This document shows, piece after piece, positions 8,024-17,169 of a stretch of 64,000 nucleotides of DNA (positions are counted from its first letter, which is position 1; each line of letters begins with the position of its first letter). Where the stretch lies: positions 62,001 through 126,000 of the forward strand of contig NZ_MOMB01000002.1 in NCBI RefSeq assembly GCF_002752165.1, given 5' to 3'. Source of the stretch: Erwinia sp. OLFS4 (lineage in GTDB: Bacteria; Pseudomonadota; Gammaproteobacteria; Enterobacterales; Enterobacteriaceae). The notes under the pieces were generated by a model that worked only from the letters and a program-made list of their open reading frames with translations, had not been told where the DNA came from and ran no database searches. The translations under genes and the position numbers were made by a program.

Positions 8024-9013
8024 TCAGCCAATAATATGGTCAATCGCTGACAGCTCTTCCCCGGTGAAGTCGTGATGGCCGGGCACCGCCACCGCATCAT
8101 CAATTTGCCCGGTTTGACTGGCACCAATCAGTACAGATGTGATTTGCCGGTGATGCAGCACCCAGGCAAGCGCCATTTGTGCCAGCTTCTGACCGCGTTT
8201 TTCCGCCAGTGCATTTAACTGGCGCACTTTGGCCATTTTGTCTTGCGTCAGCGCCTGCTCGCTGAGAAAACGGCTGCCGCTGGCGATGCGGGAATCCTGC
8301 GGAATACCGTTCAGGTAGCGATCGCTCAGTATCCCTCCGGCTAACGGTGAAAACGCGATACAGCCGACACCCTGTTGTTCCAGCAGAGCCAGCAAACCTT
8401 TTTCTGGCGTGCGTTCGAGCATTGAAAATTTTGGCTGATGAATCAGGCACGGCGTGCCCATTTCACGCAACAACGTCAGCGCCTGCGCGGCCCGATCGGG
8501 CGGATAGTTGGAGAGGCCGACATACAACGCCTTTCCCTGCTTTACAATATGATCAAGAGCCTGCATGGTTTCCTGCAATGGGGTATCCGGGTCGGGGCGG
8601 TGATGATAAAAAATATCAACATAATCCAGTTTCATTCGCCGCAGGCTCTGATTGAGACTGGCTATCAGATATTTACGCGATCCCCAGTCACCATAGGGGC
8701 CTTGCCACATGGTATAACCGGCTTTACTGGCAATGATCAGCTCATCACGGTAGCGGTGAAAATCCTGCTGCAGGATGCGCCCGAAATTTTCTTCAGCCGA
8801 CCCCGGCGGTGGGCCATAATTATTGGCCAGGTCAAAGTGCGTAATACCCCGATCAAAAGCATGTCGCAGCAGCGCCCGGCTGTGACTGAAGTGGGCGTTA
8901 TCGCCAAAGTTATGCCACAGACCCAGCGATATGCGCGGAAGTTTTAAGCCACTCTGACCGGTGCGTTGATAGGTCATGGTCTGATATCGTTGTTCGCTTG
9001 CAAGATAGGGCAT
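8024..9013 (-). CDS. gpr: Aldo-keto reductase, YghZ/L-glyceraldehyde-3-phosphate reductase type
   Basis: An NADPH-dependent aldehyde reductase of the KCNAB/YghZ group (329 residues; E. coli YghZ 346, the difference being mainly at the C-terminus). The catalytic set is visible in order: D and Y in FDLANNYG (about 60-67), K in IASKAGY, H in YHHRPD. SVLIGAS near the C-terminus matches the cofactor-binding part. AAGGA precedes the ATG by about 8 nt. It stands alone between mntH and glk. In E. coli yghZ is elsewhere on the chromosome, so orthology rests on similarity only. Confidence 0.8.
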   Translation of the reverse strand: MPYLASEQRYQTMTYQRTGQSGLKLPRISLGLWHNFGDNAHFSHSRALLRHAFDRGITHFDLANNYGPPPGSAEENFGRILQQDFHRYRDELIIASKAGYTMWQGPYGDWGSRKYLIASLNQSLRRMKLDYVDIFYHHRPDPDTPLQETMQALDHIVKQGKALYVGLSNYPPDRAAQALTLLREMGTPCLIHQPKFSMLERTPEKGLLALLEQQGVGCIAFSPLAGGILSDRYLNGIPQDSRIASGSRFLSEQALTQDKMAKVRQLNALAEKRGQKLAQMALAWVLHHRQITSVLIGASQTGQIDDAVAVPGHHDFTGEELSAIDHIIG

Positions 9014-9345
9014 TGCTTTTTCCTTTGCAATCAGGCTGATGGGTTACAGGTACAGTCTATGTTTATAGTGATATTGATATTTGCCAGGGTTCTCGCTGTG
9101 CTCGCGCCATCTAACGCGCTGCCATTTGCAAAATTTTTCCCCTACCAGCGAGAAATGCACTAATACTGATAGCACCTTTTTTGCATTTTAACTATTTCAG
9201 ACTTGCGGCCTGTCATCCGGACAGACTTGCCGGTATGGTAAGTTAGCGGAAGTGCGCAAACCGTCGCCCTGAAAGCGGTGCGCGCTGTTGTTTTCCTGGC
9301 ACAATTTTTCGTGTCTTAAATTGACGTAAGCGGAGCAAAACAATA
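9014..9345. other. Intergenic region, divergent AKR and glk promoters
   Basis: 332 bases without a gene. It must carry promoters for both flanking genes, but I see no pair of boxes good enough to call. A short inverted repeat CTGTC-ATCCG-GACAG lies near 9210-9230. Confidence 0.3.
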
Positions 9346-10311
9346 ATGACCAGTTATGCTTTGGTGGGTGATGTAGGCGGGACCAACGCACGTCTTGCGC
9401 TGTGCGATGTCGAAACCGGTGCTATTTCACAAGCCAAAACGTTCTCCACGGCAGAGTATGAGAGTCTTGAAGCGGTGATTCGCACCTGGCTTGATGAACA
9501 GCAAAAAGAGATAAAAGATGGCTGTATTGCCATTGCCTGTCCGATCACGGATGACTGGGTAGAAATGACCAACCACGACTGGGCATTCTCTACCCGTAAA
9601 ATGAAAGCCAGTCTTGGTTTTGAACATCTTGAAATTATTAATGATTTTACCGCCGTCTCAATGGCTATTCCCATGCTGAAAGCGCAAGACGTAATGCAGT
9701 TTGGCGGCGATGCCCCGGTGGCTGATAAACCGATTGCCGTTTACGGTGCTGGCACCGGACTGGGGGTTGCTCATCTGGTGCACGTTGATAAACGCTGGGT
9801 CAGTTTGCCTGGGGAAGGCGGGCATGTTGACTTTGCGCCGAATAGCGAAGAGGAAGACCTGATCCTTGAAGTGCTGCGCGCCGAAATGGGTCATGTTTCC
9901 GCTGAACGGGTGCTTTCAGGCGCGGGGCTGGTTAATCTTTACCGCGCTATTGTTAAATCAGATAATCGGGTTCCGGAAAATTTAAAGCCTAAAGATGTCT
10001 CTGAACGGGCACTGGCTGACAGCTGTACGGATTGCCGCCGCGCGCTGTCGCTGTTTTGTGTCATTATGGGACGCTTTGGCGGCAACCTCGCCTTAACGCT
10101 TGGCACCTTTGGTGGTGTCTATATTGCCGGGGGAATTGTGCCGCGTTTTCTGGCGTTTTTCAAAGCGTCAGGTTTTCGCGCTGCCTTTGAAGACAAAGGG
10201 CGTTTTCATGATTATGTTCATCCGATTCCGGTTTATTTAATCACGCACGATCAGCCCGGTTTACTGGGTGCTGGCGCCCATTTGCGTCAGACATTGGGGC
10301 GTATCCTGTAA
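9346..10311 (+). CDS. glk: Glucokinase
   Basis: ATP-dependent phosphorylation of glucose to glucose 6-phosphate in the cytoplasm, used for glucose that does not enter through the PTS. 321 residues, exactly the E. coli length. The phosphate-binding motif [12 protein letters not shown] spans residues 8-19, the catalytic base D100 lies in IINDFTA, and GAGTGLG and the conserved PGEGGH follow. Preceded by GCGGAGC about 10 nt before the ATG. Monocistronic. Confidence 0.97.
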   Translation: MTSYALVGDVGGTNARLALCDVETGAISQAKTFSTAEYESLEAVIRTWLDEQQKEIKDGCIAIACPITDDWVEMTNHDWAFSTRKMKASLGFEHLEIINDFTAVSMAIPMLKAQDVMQFGGDAPVADKPIAVYGAGTGLGVAHLVHVDKRWVSLPGEGGHVDFAPNSEEEDLILEVLRAEMGHVSAERVLSGAGLVNLYRAIVKSDNRVPENLKPKDVSERALADSCTDCRRALSLFCVIMGRFGGNLALTLGTFGGVYIAGGIVPRFLAFFKASGFRAAFEDKGRFHDYVHPIPVYLITHDQPGLLGAGAHLRQTLGRIL

Positions 10312-10334
10312 CCTTTACCTCTCTTCTTCTCTGC

Positions 10335-10365
10335 GGGGCGATGGCTGTCGCCCCACGTTGTTTTT
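10335..10365 (+). terminator. Probable glk terminator
   Basis: Stem GGGGCGA/TCGCCCC with a 6-nt loop, then ACGTTG and TTTTT. It starts 23 nt after the glk stop. The U run is set back by 6 nt, so it is rated moderate. Confidence 0.5.
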
Positions 10366-11113
10366 GCATCGGCAGATAGCGGATATGAGTTCAGCAGCTG
10401 AAAACATGCGCAGGCCGTTATTAGCTTAATTGGGGAAACCTGAGCAAAAAATAGCGGAAATGGTTGCTGGATAATTAATCTTTTCTGATTAATGCCCTTG
10501 CAGACAGAATGACGCTCAGCGTTGCTGCAGATAAACCGCGCTCAGCACGGTGATAACGCGACCCGGATTATGCTGTATTAAAGTTAATAACCTTCTTAAA
10601 AAGAGGAAGGAATTAATTATTTTTCTGAATTATTTCCGGTTTTGTGTGCTTGCGAATATTACTGGAAACTGAGCGTCTGATGATGACAACTCTGCAGTGT
10701 GACGGTTCCTGTGAGCAACAGGCAGGATGAGCGTCAGGGCTGAATGACATTCCCACCGTCAGCCCGGGATAGGCTTTTCTCAGTCAGTTTCACGAACAGG
10801 GTCTTGCCAGTGACGCGCTGGTAGTCGCGTATCGCTAACGCCTCTGTCAGCATCAATTTCACACACTTAAGGCGCATGTGGTAGCGGGAAATTTATCTTC
10901 ACGGCGTCTTCAGGTAAGTGCTGCGGAATAATTATCTGCTCTGCAATAAATATCAGAATGATTGGGTATTTGGTTGCCTGAAATCCGATATTTAAAAAAT
11001 TTTATCATGCCTATCGACATTATTAGCCTGATTGCGATAAGTTCAGAGACAGACCACTCTGCTGGTCAGCGTCGCTCGGACGGTCCGGGCGCTAACGTCA
11101 ATCTGAGGATAAT
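10366..11113. other. Long intergenic region before alaC, no supported gene
   Basis: About 750 bases. In E. coli ypdABC occupies this place; no recognisable remnant is seen here. The only sensible open stretch is a 47-codon minus-strand frame (10734-10877, starting MRLKCVKLML) with no ribosome-binding site and no family I recognise. The last 150 bases are AT-richer and probably carry the alaC promoter and leader. Confidence 0.35.
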
Positions 11114-12349
11114 ATGGCTGATAATGCACCTGTTCGGCGTTTTTCACGTATCGAACGCCTTCCCCCCTATGTATTTAACATCACCGCTGAACTGAAAATG
11201 GCTGCGCGCAGGCGCGGCGAAGATATTATTGATTTCAGCATGGGTAATCCGGATGGCCCGACGCCGCCACATATTGTGGAAAAACTCTGTGATGTCGCCC
11301 GTCGCGATGATACCCACGGTTATTCAACTTCACGCGGTATTCCCCGTTTACGGCGCGCGATTTCTCACTGGTATCAGCAACGTTATCAGGTCGATATTGA
11401 TCCGGAAAGTGAAGCCATTGTTACCATCGGCTCGAAAGAAGGGTTGGCGCACCTGATGCTGGCCACGCTCGATCATGGTGACACCGTGCTGGTGCCTAAT
11501 CCCAGCTACCCGATTCATATTTACGGTGCGGTGATTGCCGGCGCTCAGGTCCGTTCAGTACCGCTGGTGCAAGGAATTGACTTTTTTGCCGAGCTTGAGC
11601 GGGCAATACGCGAAAGTTATCCCAAACCAAAGATGATGATCCTTGGCTTTCCCTCTAATCCGACGGCGCAGTGCGTGGAGCTGGATTTTTTCGAGCGGGT
11701 GGTTGCGCTGGCCAGACAGTATAATGTGCTGGTGGTGCACGATCTTGCTTATGCCGATATTGTCTATGACGGATGGCAGGCACCTTCGATTATGCAGGTG
11801 CCCGGTGCTCGCGACATTGCGGTGGAATTTTTTACCTTGTCAAAAAGTTACAACATGGCAGGCTGGCGTATCGGTTTTATGGTTGGTAATAAAGAGCTGG
11901 TTGCCGCGCTGGCGCGCATAAAAAGTTACCATGATTATGGCACGTTTACTCCGCTACAGGTGGCGGCTATTGCCGCCCTGGAAGGGGAACAGCGCTGTGT
12001 GCGGGATATCGCAGCGGAATATAAACGTCGCCGGGATGTTTTGGTGAAAGGTCTGCATGAAGCTGGCTGGATGGTTGAGGTGCCGAAAGCATCCATGTAT
12101 GTCTGGGCAAAAATTCCCGAACACTACGCCCATCTTGGTTCGCTGGAATTCGCTAAGCTTCTGTTACAGGAAGCTAAAGTATGCGTTTCGCCTGGCGTCG
12201 GATTTGGTGATTATGGCGATACCCATGTGCGCTTTGCGCTGATTGAGAACAGTGACCGTATACGGCAGGCAGTAAGAGGCATTAAAGCGATGTTTCGTGC
12301 TGACGGCAGGTTACCGGGAAGCGTAAAAAGCGACATTGTCGAAAACTAA
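11114..12349 (+). CDS. alaC: Glutamate-pyruvate aminotransferase AlaC
   Basis: A PLP-dependent class I aminotransferase that makes alanine from pyruvate and glutamate. 411 residues (E. coli 412). Seen: substrate-binding IDFSMGNPDGPTP near residue 40, NPTAQ after GFPS (about 180), the aspartate that holds the pyridine nitrogen in VHDLAYAD, and the Schiff-base lysine K244 in SKSYNMAGWRIGF. The ATG at 11114 begins MADNAPVRRF as in E. coli. It ends at a strong hairpin and is convergent with ypdK. Confidence 0.96.
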   Translation: MADNAPVRRFSRIERLPPYVFNITAELKMAARRRGEDIIDFSMGNPDGPTPPHIVEKLCDVARRDDTHGYSTSRGIPRLRRAISHWYQQRYQVDIDPESEAIVTIGSKEGLAHLMLATLDHGDTVLVPNPSYPIHIYGAVIAGAQVRSVPLVQGIDFFAELERAIRESYPKPKMMILGFPSNPTAQCVELDFFERVVALARQYNVLVVHDLAYADIVYDGWQAPSIMQVPGARDIAVEFFTLSKSYNMAGWRIGFMVGNKELVAALARIKSYHDYGTFTPLQVAAIAALEGEQRCVRDIAAEYKRRRDVLVKGLHEAGWMVEVPKASMYVWAKIPEHYAHLGSLEFAKLLLQEAKVCVSPGVGFGDYGDTHVRFALIENSDRIRQAVRGIKAMFRADGRLPGSVKSDIVEN

Positions 12350-12358
12350 CTGACAATA

Positions 12359-12386
12359 TGGGTCAGGCGAGCCTGACCCACTTTTC
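12359..12386 (+). terminator. alaC intrinsic terminator
   Basis: Perfect 10-bp stem TGGGTCAGGC/GCCTGACCCA with a GA loop and a following CTTTTC, 9 nt after the alaC stop. It may also stop ypdK transcripts coming the other way. Confidence 0.8.
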
Positions 12387-12398
12387 ATGATGTAACGG

Positions 12399-12470
12399 TC
12401 ATAACATCAGGTAAAAAGTACCCAGCCAGAGCACCAGTAAGAACGAAATGCCCATCAACGCGTATTTCAC
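12399..12470 (-). CDS. ypdK: YpdK, 23-residue membrane microprotein
   Basis: A 23-residue single-pass inner-membrane peptide: a basic N-terminus (MKYALMG), then one hydrophobic helix with ISFLLVLWLGTF and a short tail. Length, the starting MKY, the central MGISF and the LGTF-type ending match E. coli YpdK as I remember it, and E. coli ypdK also sits beside alaC. The start is GTG at 12470 with AGGAG about 7 nt upstream, which decides the start. Function of the family is unknown. Confidence 0.8.
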   Translation of the reverse strand: MKYALMGISFLLVLWLGTFYLML

Positions 12471-12909
12471 AAACAACTCCTCTGTGCGACCACGGCTGCG
12501 GCGATCCCAGGCCTGCGCAACGCAAACAGATGGAATGAACGCGCGCAAAACAGTGCGCTGGCGCTATTCATTCGGGTCGCCATGAATCACTCATGGCAGG
12601 ATCGCTGACTAATTTACCCGCTTCGCCATGCAAAATAAAGATGATTGTGCTGAGAGTTCGATCACAATTTTCATTGAACAATAATGTGTCTTTTTGCTGC
12701 CGCTCAGTGGCGTGCCCGCGTCGGGGATGGCAGCTGAGCGCACCGCTGTTAATCACGCAGTATGCTGGGGCACAAGGGCGGACGTTGTCTGGCAGTCAGT
12801 ATTCTCTCCGTCGACAATACCAGCGATAACCCTGCTGACAGCACCATTGTCGCTGCGCTATTCTGATGGCAAAACGGCCCGCAAAATAACAGCCGATTGG
12901 GAGCAGAAG
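12471..12909. other. Intergenic region between ypdK and the usp gene
   Basis: 439 bases. E. coli carries lpxP on the ypdK side of alaC; I find no trace here. No convincing gene, RNA or repeat. The usp promoter is presumably in the last 150 bases. Confidence 0.3.
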
Positions 12910-13365
12910 ATGAAAACGCTACTGGTGGCTATTGATAGCTCTGCCATTGCCGGCAAAGTGGTCTCGCTGGCAGCACAGCAGGCACTGGCGCTAAATGCGC
13001 AGGTGGTGGTGGTGTGCTGTGTTGACGAAAAGTATTGCAGCCTTGCCACGCCACTGGAACTGGCTGCCGGAGAGACGTTCGATGCGGCGTTGTCCAGTCA
13101 GGATGAGCAAAACGGTGCCGAATCGGTGGTGCGCCAGGCGCTGGCCCGGTTGCGCCTGGCCGGGGTAGCGGCACGAGGCCGGGTCGTTGCCGGTGAGGCG
13201 GCGATAACCATTGTTGAGCAGGCCAGAGCGCTCGATGCCGAAATGATCATTATGGGACGTCGCCATCTGACTCCCTTCAACCGTTTACTGAAAGGCTCAG
13301 TCAGCGCAGCGGTGATTGAACAGGCCCATTGTCCGGTGATGATTGACGTGCGCGCCGATCGGTAA
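12910..13365 (+). CDS. Universal stress protein (UspA family, ATP-binding type)
   Basis: 151 residues with one Usp domain. The N-terminus (MKTLLVAIDSS) gives the first strand and the conserved D9. The C-terminal ATP-binding loop, GRRHLTPFNRLLKGSVS (about 120-136), has the G-x2-x-x(9)-G-S pattern of the nucleotide-binding UspF/UspG class. I took the ATG at 12910, since the longer upstream frame is not conserved in composition and GGGAGC precedes this ATG. Role and regulation are not visible. It may be UspG/UspF-like, but I cannot assign an E. coli symbol. Confidence 0.8.
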   Translation: MKTLLVAIDSSAIAGKVVSLAAQQALALNAQVVVVCCVDEKYCSLATPLELAAGETFDAALSSQDEQNGAESVVRQALARLRLAGVAARGRVVAGEAAITIVEQARALDAEMIIMGRRHLTPFNRLLKGSVSAAVIEQAHCPVMIDVRADR

Positions 13366-13438
13366 ACCTTTACCGGCACATTGCGATAAACGCTGCGTCA
13401 GTAAAGCGGATATATTTTTCCTTCACTGACAGCTGTCT

Positions 13439-13461
13439 AAAAAAAGCCCGCATCAGCGGGG
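13439..13461 (-). terminator. Intrinsic terminator on the minus strand with no assigned gene
   Basis: Minus strand: CCCGC-TGAT-GCGGG then a run of seven U residues. It is a textbook terminator, but no minus-strand gene lies within the following 230 bases. It may end an unannotated small RNA or act on antisense transcription into usp. Confidence 0.65.
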
Positions 13462-13481
13462 TAGAAAATGACTGCTTTAAT

Positions 13482-13526
13482 TTCCCTGGTGTCTGGCTGA
13501 CAAGCATCTTGTCAGTCTTAATTCTG
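13482..13526 (+). ncRNA. Possible small RNA 3' end with an ArcZ-like seed
   Basis: The plus strand carries ATTTCCCTGGTGT followed shortly by TGGC, which from memory matches the conserved seed of the enterobacterial sRNA ArcZ. It is followed by a perfect 8-bp hairpin CTGACAAG-CAT-CTTGTCAG (13497-13515) and TCTTAATTCT. The real arcZ lies elsewhere in relatives and the U tract is weak, so this may be coincidence or just the usp 3' UTR. Confidence 0.25.
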
Positions 13527-13554
13527 CCAGCATCAGGATGAAACAGGCAGTTGA

Positions 13555-13580
13555 TTTACCCAATCAATTCAATGGGTAAA
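13555..13580. repeat. Inverted repeat upstream of the lipoprotein gene
   Basis: TTTACCCA-N10-TGGGTAAA. The symmetric 8-bp arms about 95 bp before the ATG could be an operator or an RNA hairpin. Confidence 0.35.
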
Positions 13581-13672
13581 ATTTATCTGCTGAGACGCAA
13601 AATTGAGTGTTTTTCTGATGGTTTGCTTTGACGACGGCGTTAACATCAGACATTTCGTTCACAGGAGTTATA

Positions 13673-13954
13673 ATGAAGGGGCAATTAGCCTGCGTGCTGA
13701 CTATCTTACTGCTGGCTGGCTGTACCGCACATCAGCCAGGGGCGTTTGAACGTATTGATGAAGATACTGCGGTCAATACGGTGCAATACCGCTACGATCC
13801 GCTGAAAGTAGATAATGCGGCGTTACAGAAAGAGCTGAGAGCCTATTGCCAGGCACGAGGGTTTGATAAAGTGGAAGCGCTCAGGCCGCAATCCAGCAAT
13901 ATTCCCGGCTTAGTAAAAACCTGGTATCAATGCAACTACGCGATTAAAAGTTAA
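13673..13954 (+). CDS. Small predicted lipoprotein
   Basis: 93 residues. The N-terminal signal has a hydrophobic core (LTILLLAGC) and a lipobox LAGC, so C18 or nearby should be lipidated. The next residue, T, favours the outer membrane by the +2 rule. The mature part contains two further cysteines (AYCQ and YQCNY), which could form a disulfide in the periplasm. The ATG at 13673 follows AGGAG by 5-6 nt; an upstream in-frame start would put the signal 15 residues inside. I do not recognise the family. An 8-bp inverted repeat lies about 95 bp upstream. Confidence 0.65.
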   Translation: MKGQLACVLTILLLAGCTAHQPGAFERIDEDTAVNTVQYRYDPLKVDNAALQKELRAYCQARGFDKVEALRPQSSNIPGLVKTWYQCNYAIKS

Positions 13955-14261
13955 TCAAAAGACGAAAAAATCTGTTGTCCGGTACAGTCCTGCTTAACCC
14001 TCTCCGCGTCTGGCATCATTACCCCGCAGTCAGGATGCTGGCGGTTTATCATCGGTGTCTGTTTTAATTTTTCTTCTTACACCGGCGGGTAAATTTTGCT
14101 GAAAAAGAGCAGAAAATGTGTTCGCGATAAGCGGATAGTGGTGAGGTTTGTTCAGGGCAATAATCAGTTAACCGTGATTAACTTAAAAAAATCATCAGCC
14201 TCACCGGGTTTTGTCTCAATCTTTACTAAGCTGTTTTCAACTCAGGCAAGAGAAAACAATT
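13955..14261. other. Intergenic region between lipoprotein and lactonase genes
   Basis: 307 bases, AT-rich towards the 3' end. No gene or clear regulatory site. Confidence 0.3.
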
Positions 14262-15143
14262 ATGACATATCCGGTCAGGCATGTTCTGGCGGTCCAGGCA
14301 GAACTGGGAGAATGCCCGTTGTGGTCAGTGCAAGAGCAGGTTCTTTATTTCGTTGATATTCTTGCCCCTGCCATTCATCGTTTCAATCCGCAAACCTGCC
14401 AGCATGAGGTTTTTCCTGTTGCTGAGCATATTGGTTGCCTTGGCCTGCGCGCTGGCGGGGGATTTGTGGCCGCGCTGCGCAGTGGCGTCTGCCTGATGGA
14501 CACACAGGGTCACATCACCCGCTGGCTGGCTGAGAATCCCGATCCCAGCGATAAAAGCCGTTTTAACGACGGTCGCGTGGACCCATGGGGACGTTTTTGG
14601 TGTGGCAATCTCTGGCAACCACAGGATCGTAACGCGGCGCATTTGTGCCGGCTGGATAATCAGTATCATTTTCGTGTAATGGCCGGTGATATTAAAATTT
14701 CTAACGGGCTGGCATTTTCACCCGATCGGCGCTGGATGTACCATGCGGATACGCCGAACGGCGTGCTTTATCGTTATCCGCTGGATAATCAAGGTGAACC
14801 CGGTGCTCGCGAGGTACTGCGACGGTTTGACGCCACCGGGGAAGGCTTACCCGATGGCGCAGCAGTAGATGCTGAAGGTTATTACTGGTCGGCACTGTAT
14901 GGCGCGGGCAAGGTGATACGTATTGATCCGGCAAACGGTGAAACCGTGGCAACAATTGCGCTGCCGGTGCGCTGGCCAACCATGGTAGCATTTGGTGGTG
15001 CGGCGTTAAAAACCTTGTATATTACCTCGTCACGTGAGGATCGCAGTGTGCAGGATTTAACTCGTTATCCGCAATCCGGCGACCTGTTCGCGGTAGACCT
15101 GCCGTTTGCTGGTCTGGCCGAGTCGCTGTTTCAGGACAACTGA
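14262..15143 (+). CDS. SMP-30/gluconolactonase/regucalcin family protein
   Basis: 293 residues forming one six-bladed propeller. Metal-site residues of the family are visible: E in ELGECPLW (about residue 16), N in the SRFNDGRVDPWGRFWCG block (about 110), N in ISNGLAFSPD (about 152) and D in LPDGAAVDAEGYYW (about 203). Family members hydrolyse sugar lactones such as gluconolactone; the actual substrate is not evident. The ATG at 14262 begins MTYPVR, just before the first conserved strand, and follows GCAAGAG. It stands alone, so context adds nothing. Confidence 0.8.
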   Translation: MTYPVRHVLAVQAELGECPLWSVQEQVLYFVDILAPAIHRFNPQTCQHEVFPVAEHIGCLGLRAGGGFVAALRSGVCLMDTQGHITRWLAENPDPSDKSRFNDGRVDPWGRFWCGNLWQPQDRNAAHLCRLDNQYHFRVMAGDIKISNGLAFSPDRRWMYHADTPNGVLYRYPLDNQGEPGAREVLRRFDATGEGLPDGAAVDAEGYYWSALYGAGKVIRIDPANGETVATIALPVRWPTMVAFGGAALKTLYITSSREDRSVQDLTRYPQSGDLFAVDLPFAGLAESLFQDN

Positions 15144-15327
15144 AAACCGCCGTTGCTTGTTTCATTCGCTTCTGCCATGGCGTGCCATCATGCTGGTGAA
15201 ACGGGGGTGTCAGCCAGCGCTGGCCGTTTCGTTGCGACTTCTGCCCGGTTACGAAAAAAAACCTCACTATCTGACTGTAAAACAAGCAAACGACCGTAGC
15301 TGTGGTTAATTTTATTATCAGACAGGT

Positions 15328-15333
15328 TATACT
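15328..15333 (+). promoter_or_regulatory. -10 box of the tRNA-Arg promoter
   Basis: TATACT followed by a GGCGCGCG discriminator, 10 nt before the tRNA. The -35 is poor (GTTAAT at 17-bp spacing). The GC-rich discriminator fits stable RNA control. Confidence 0.5.
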
Positions 15334-15343
15334 GGCGCGCGTG

Positions 15344-15418
15344 GTCTCCTTAGTTAAATGGATATAACGAGCCCCTCCTAAGGGCTAGTTGCAGGTTCGA
15401 TTCCTGCAGGGGACGCCA
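15344..15418 (+). tRNA. argW: tRNA-Arg (anticodon CCT)
   Basis: A 75-nt cloverleaf with encoded CCA; anticodon stem GCCC/GGGC around a CCT anticodon. The sequence is close to E. coli argW. Two acceptor bases are swapped relative to E. coli, moving the wobble pair from 5-68 to 4-69. argW is a well-known phage integration site; here no integrase or duplicated 3' end follows, so the site looks empty. Confidence 0.93.
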
Positions 15419-15811
15419 TTCTCACCGCAGGCGGCTTTGCGTGTTCAACGCACCGCTTTCATCATCTCAGCTGTTTTCTGAATCCTCCGGACAAATAGAT
15501 AACTCAGACGAGGCCTACGCCGGAGGTTTATGATCGGGGTCTGCAGCGTATTTACGTGACATGGCTGTTCTGACCAGGGCAGGCCTGAATGCACCCGCAA
15601 TACATCCAGGCAGATGTGATAATCCCGCCTGATTGTGCCGTCCTGAATGACCCCGGAAGCGGTCGGATTATTAACCGTGAAGTCAGCGTATAACCGTATG
15701 GCGTTTGTCAGCGCGTTATGATCTGGCTGATAGTCACCACCTTGATGGTTACGGCTGGTCAGGCGCTTGTGATATAGTCGCAGATAAGGTTAATTAATAT
15801 GATGCCGCCTG
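15419..15811. other. Intergenic region between argW and ccmA
   Basis: 393 bases. A minus-strand frame stays open for about 110 codons across most of it but has no early start codon and no family I recognise, so I do not call a gene. It could be residue of an element once inserted at argW. The ccmA promoter should lie in the last 100 bases. Confidence 0.3.
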
Positions 15812-16429
15812 ATGCTGGAAGCCCGCAGCCTGACCTGCGTTCGCGGAGAACGCACTCTGTTTAGCCAGTTAAGTTTTACCGTTAATCCTGGTGATATCCT
15901 GCAGATAGAAGGGGTTAACGGGGCAGGGAAAACCTCATTATTGCGTATTCTTGCCGGCCTGCACCGCAGTGAGCAGGGGCACGTCTGCTGGGACGGGCAG
16001 GATATTTTACAGCAGCGTGAAGCGTTTCACCGTCAGCTGCTATTTCTCGGGCACCGTCCCGGGGTTAAAGCGCTGCTGACGCCACTGGAAAATCTGCGTT
16101 TTTATCATCACGATCGGCCAGAGCAAGCTGTCTGGGATGCTCTGGAATCAGCCGGTTTACTCGGTTACGAAGACGTGGCTATTTCGGCACTTTCTGCCGG
16201 TCAGCAGCGACGTGTGGCACTGGCACGACTCTGGCTTAGTCAGGCCAGCGTATGGATTCTTGATGAACCGCTGACGGCCATTGATAAAGCCGGGGTCAGT
16301 TTTCTTATGCAACGACTGGTTGAGCACGTCAGCCTCGGCGGCATGGTGGTGCTGACTACCCATCAGGATCTGCCGCAACAGGGTTATCCGCTGCGTAAAA
16401 TCCGTCTGCTGGCGGCGGAGACAGTATGA
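15812..16429 (+). CDS. ccmA: Heme exporter ATPase CcmA
   Basis: ATPase of the CcmABCD complex, which releases heme-loaded CcmE for cytochrome c maturation. 205 residues. Walker A at 34-41 (GVNGAGKT), signature LSAGQ at 127-131 and Walker B ending D151-E152 (VWILDEP) are intact. It is the first gene of a nine-gene ccm operon. Its stop overlaps the ccmB start. Confidence 0.95.
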   Translation: MLEARSLTCVRGERTLFSQLSFTVNPGDILQIEGVNGAGKTSLLRILAGLHRSEQGHVCWDGQDILQQREAFHRQLLFLGHRPGVKALLTPLENLRFYHHDRPEQAVWDALESAGLLGYEDVAISALSAGQQRRVALARLWLSQASVWILDEPLTAIDKAGVSFLMQRLVEHVSLGGMVVLTTHQDLPQQGYPLRKIRLLAAETV

Positions 16430-17088
16430 TGTTCTGGCGGATTATTCAGCGTGAATTACGCACTGCATTTCGCAGTGGTGCGGAAATAATGAATCCGCTA
16501 TGGTTTTTTCTGATTGTGATAACGTTGTTTCCATTGGGTATCGGTCCGCAGCCCGCACTACTGGCGGCCATCGCGCCGGGCATTGTCTGGGTGGCCGCGT
16601 TACTGGCCTCGTTGCTGGCGTCAGAACGACTTTTTCGCGATGATTTTGCCGATGGCTCGCTAGAGCAATTGCTGCTGTTGCCGCTGCCGCTGCCGGTCAC
16701 CGTACTTGGCAAAGTGACTGCCCACTGGATAATAACCGGTCTGCCGCTGATTGTGTTGTCGCCACTGGCTGCGCTGTTGCTGTCGTTAGATTTTAACCGC
16801 TGGTGCGTGCTGGCGTTGACGCTGCTGTTGGGAACACCGACACTGAGTTTGCTGGCGGCTATTGGTGTTGCTCTGACGGTAGGTTTGCGCCGTGGCGGCG
16901 TATTACTCAGTCTGCTGACGTTACCGCTGGCTGTCCCGTTACTGATTTTTGCCAGTGCCGCGATGGATGCCGCGGCCACGGGGCTGCCTCTGACGGGGTA
17001 TCTGGCTATCCTGGGCGCTTTTTTGCTGGCCAGCGCGGTGTTATCGCCATTTGCAACGGCCGCTGCGTTACGTATTAGCCTGGATTAA
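16426..17088 (+). CDS. ccmB: Heme exporter membrane subunit CcmB
   Basis: 220 residues with six hydrophobic segments; the membrane partner of CcmA. Conserved blocks [31 protein letters not shown] and [13 protein letters not shown] match E. coli CcmB along its full length. The start is ATGATG overlapping the ccmA stop by 4 nt, indicating translational coupling. Confidence 0.95.
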   Translation: MMFWRIIQRELRTAFRSGAEIMNPLWFFLIVITLFPLGIGPQPALLAAIAPGIVWVAALLASLLASERLFRDDFADGSLEQLLLLPLPLPVTVLGKVTAHWIITGLPLIVLSPLAALLLSLDFNRWCVLALTLLLGTPTLSLLAAIGVALTVGLRRGGVLLSLLTLPLAVPLLIFASAAMDAAATGLPLTGYLAILGAFLLASAVLSPFATAAALRISLD

Positions 17089-17169
17089 AACAAGATACAG
17101 ACAGCGTCGTTGCGGCTGCAGGGTATAGCAAAACCCGTTTAATTTTACTTATTATGTGAGCAAAAAAAG

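Noticed and set aside
10734-10877. 47-codon minus-strand frame (MRLKCVKLML...) upstream of alaC
   Set aside because: No ribosome-binding site, no recognised family and short length; could be a gene remnant but cannot be supported.
15425-15790. About 110 codons open on the minus strand between argW and ccmA
   Set aside because: No start codon in the first half, no ribosome-binding site, no recognisable domain; long chance frames are common at this GC content.
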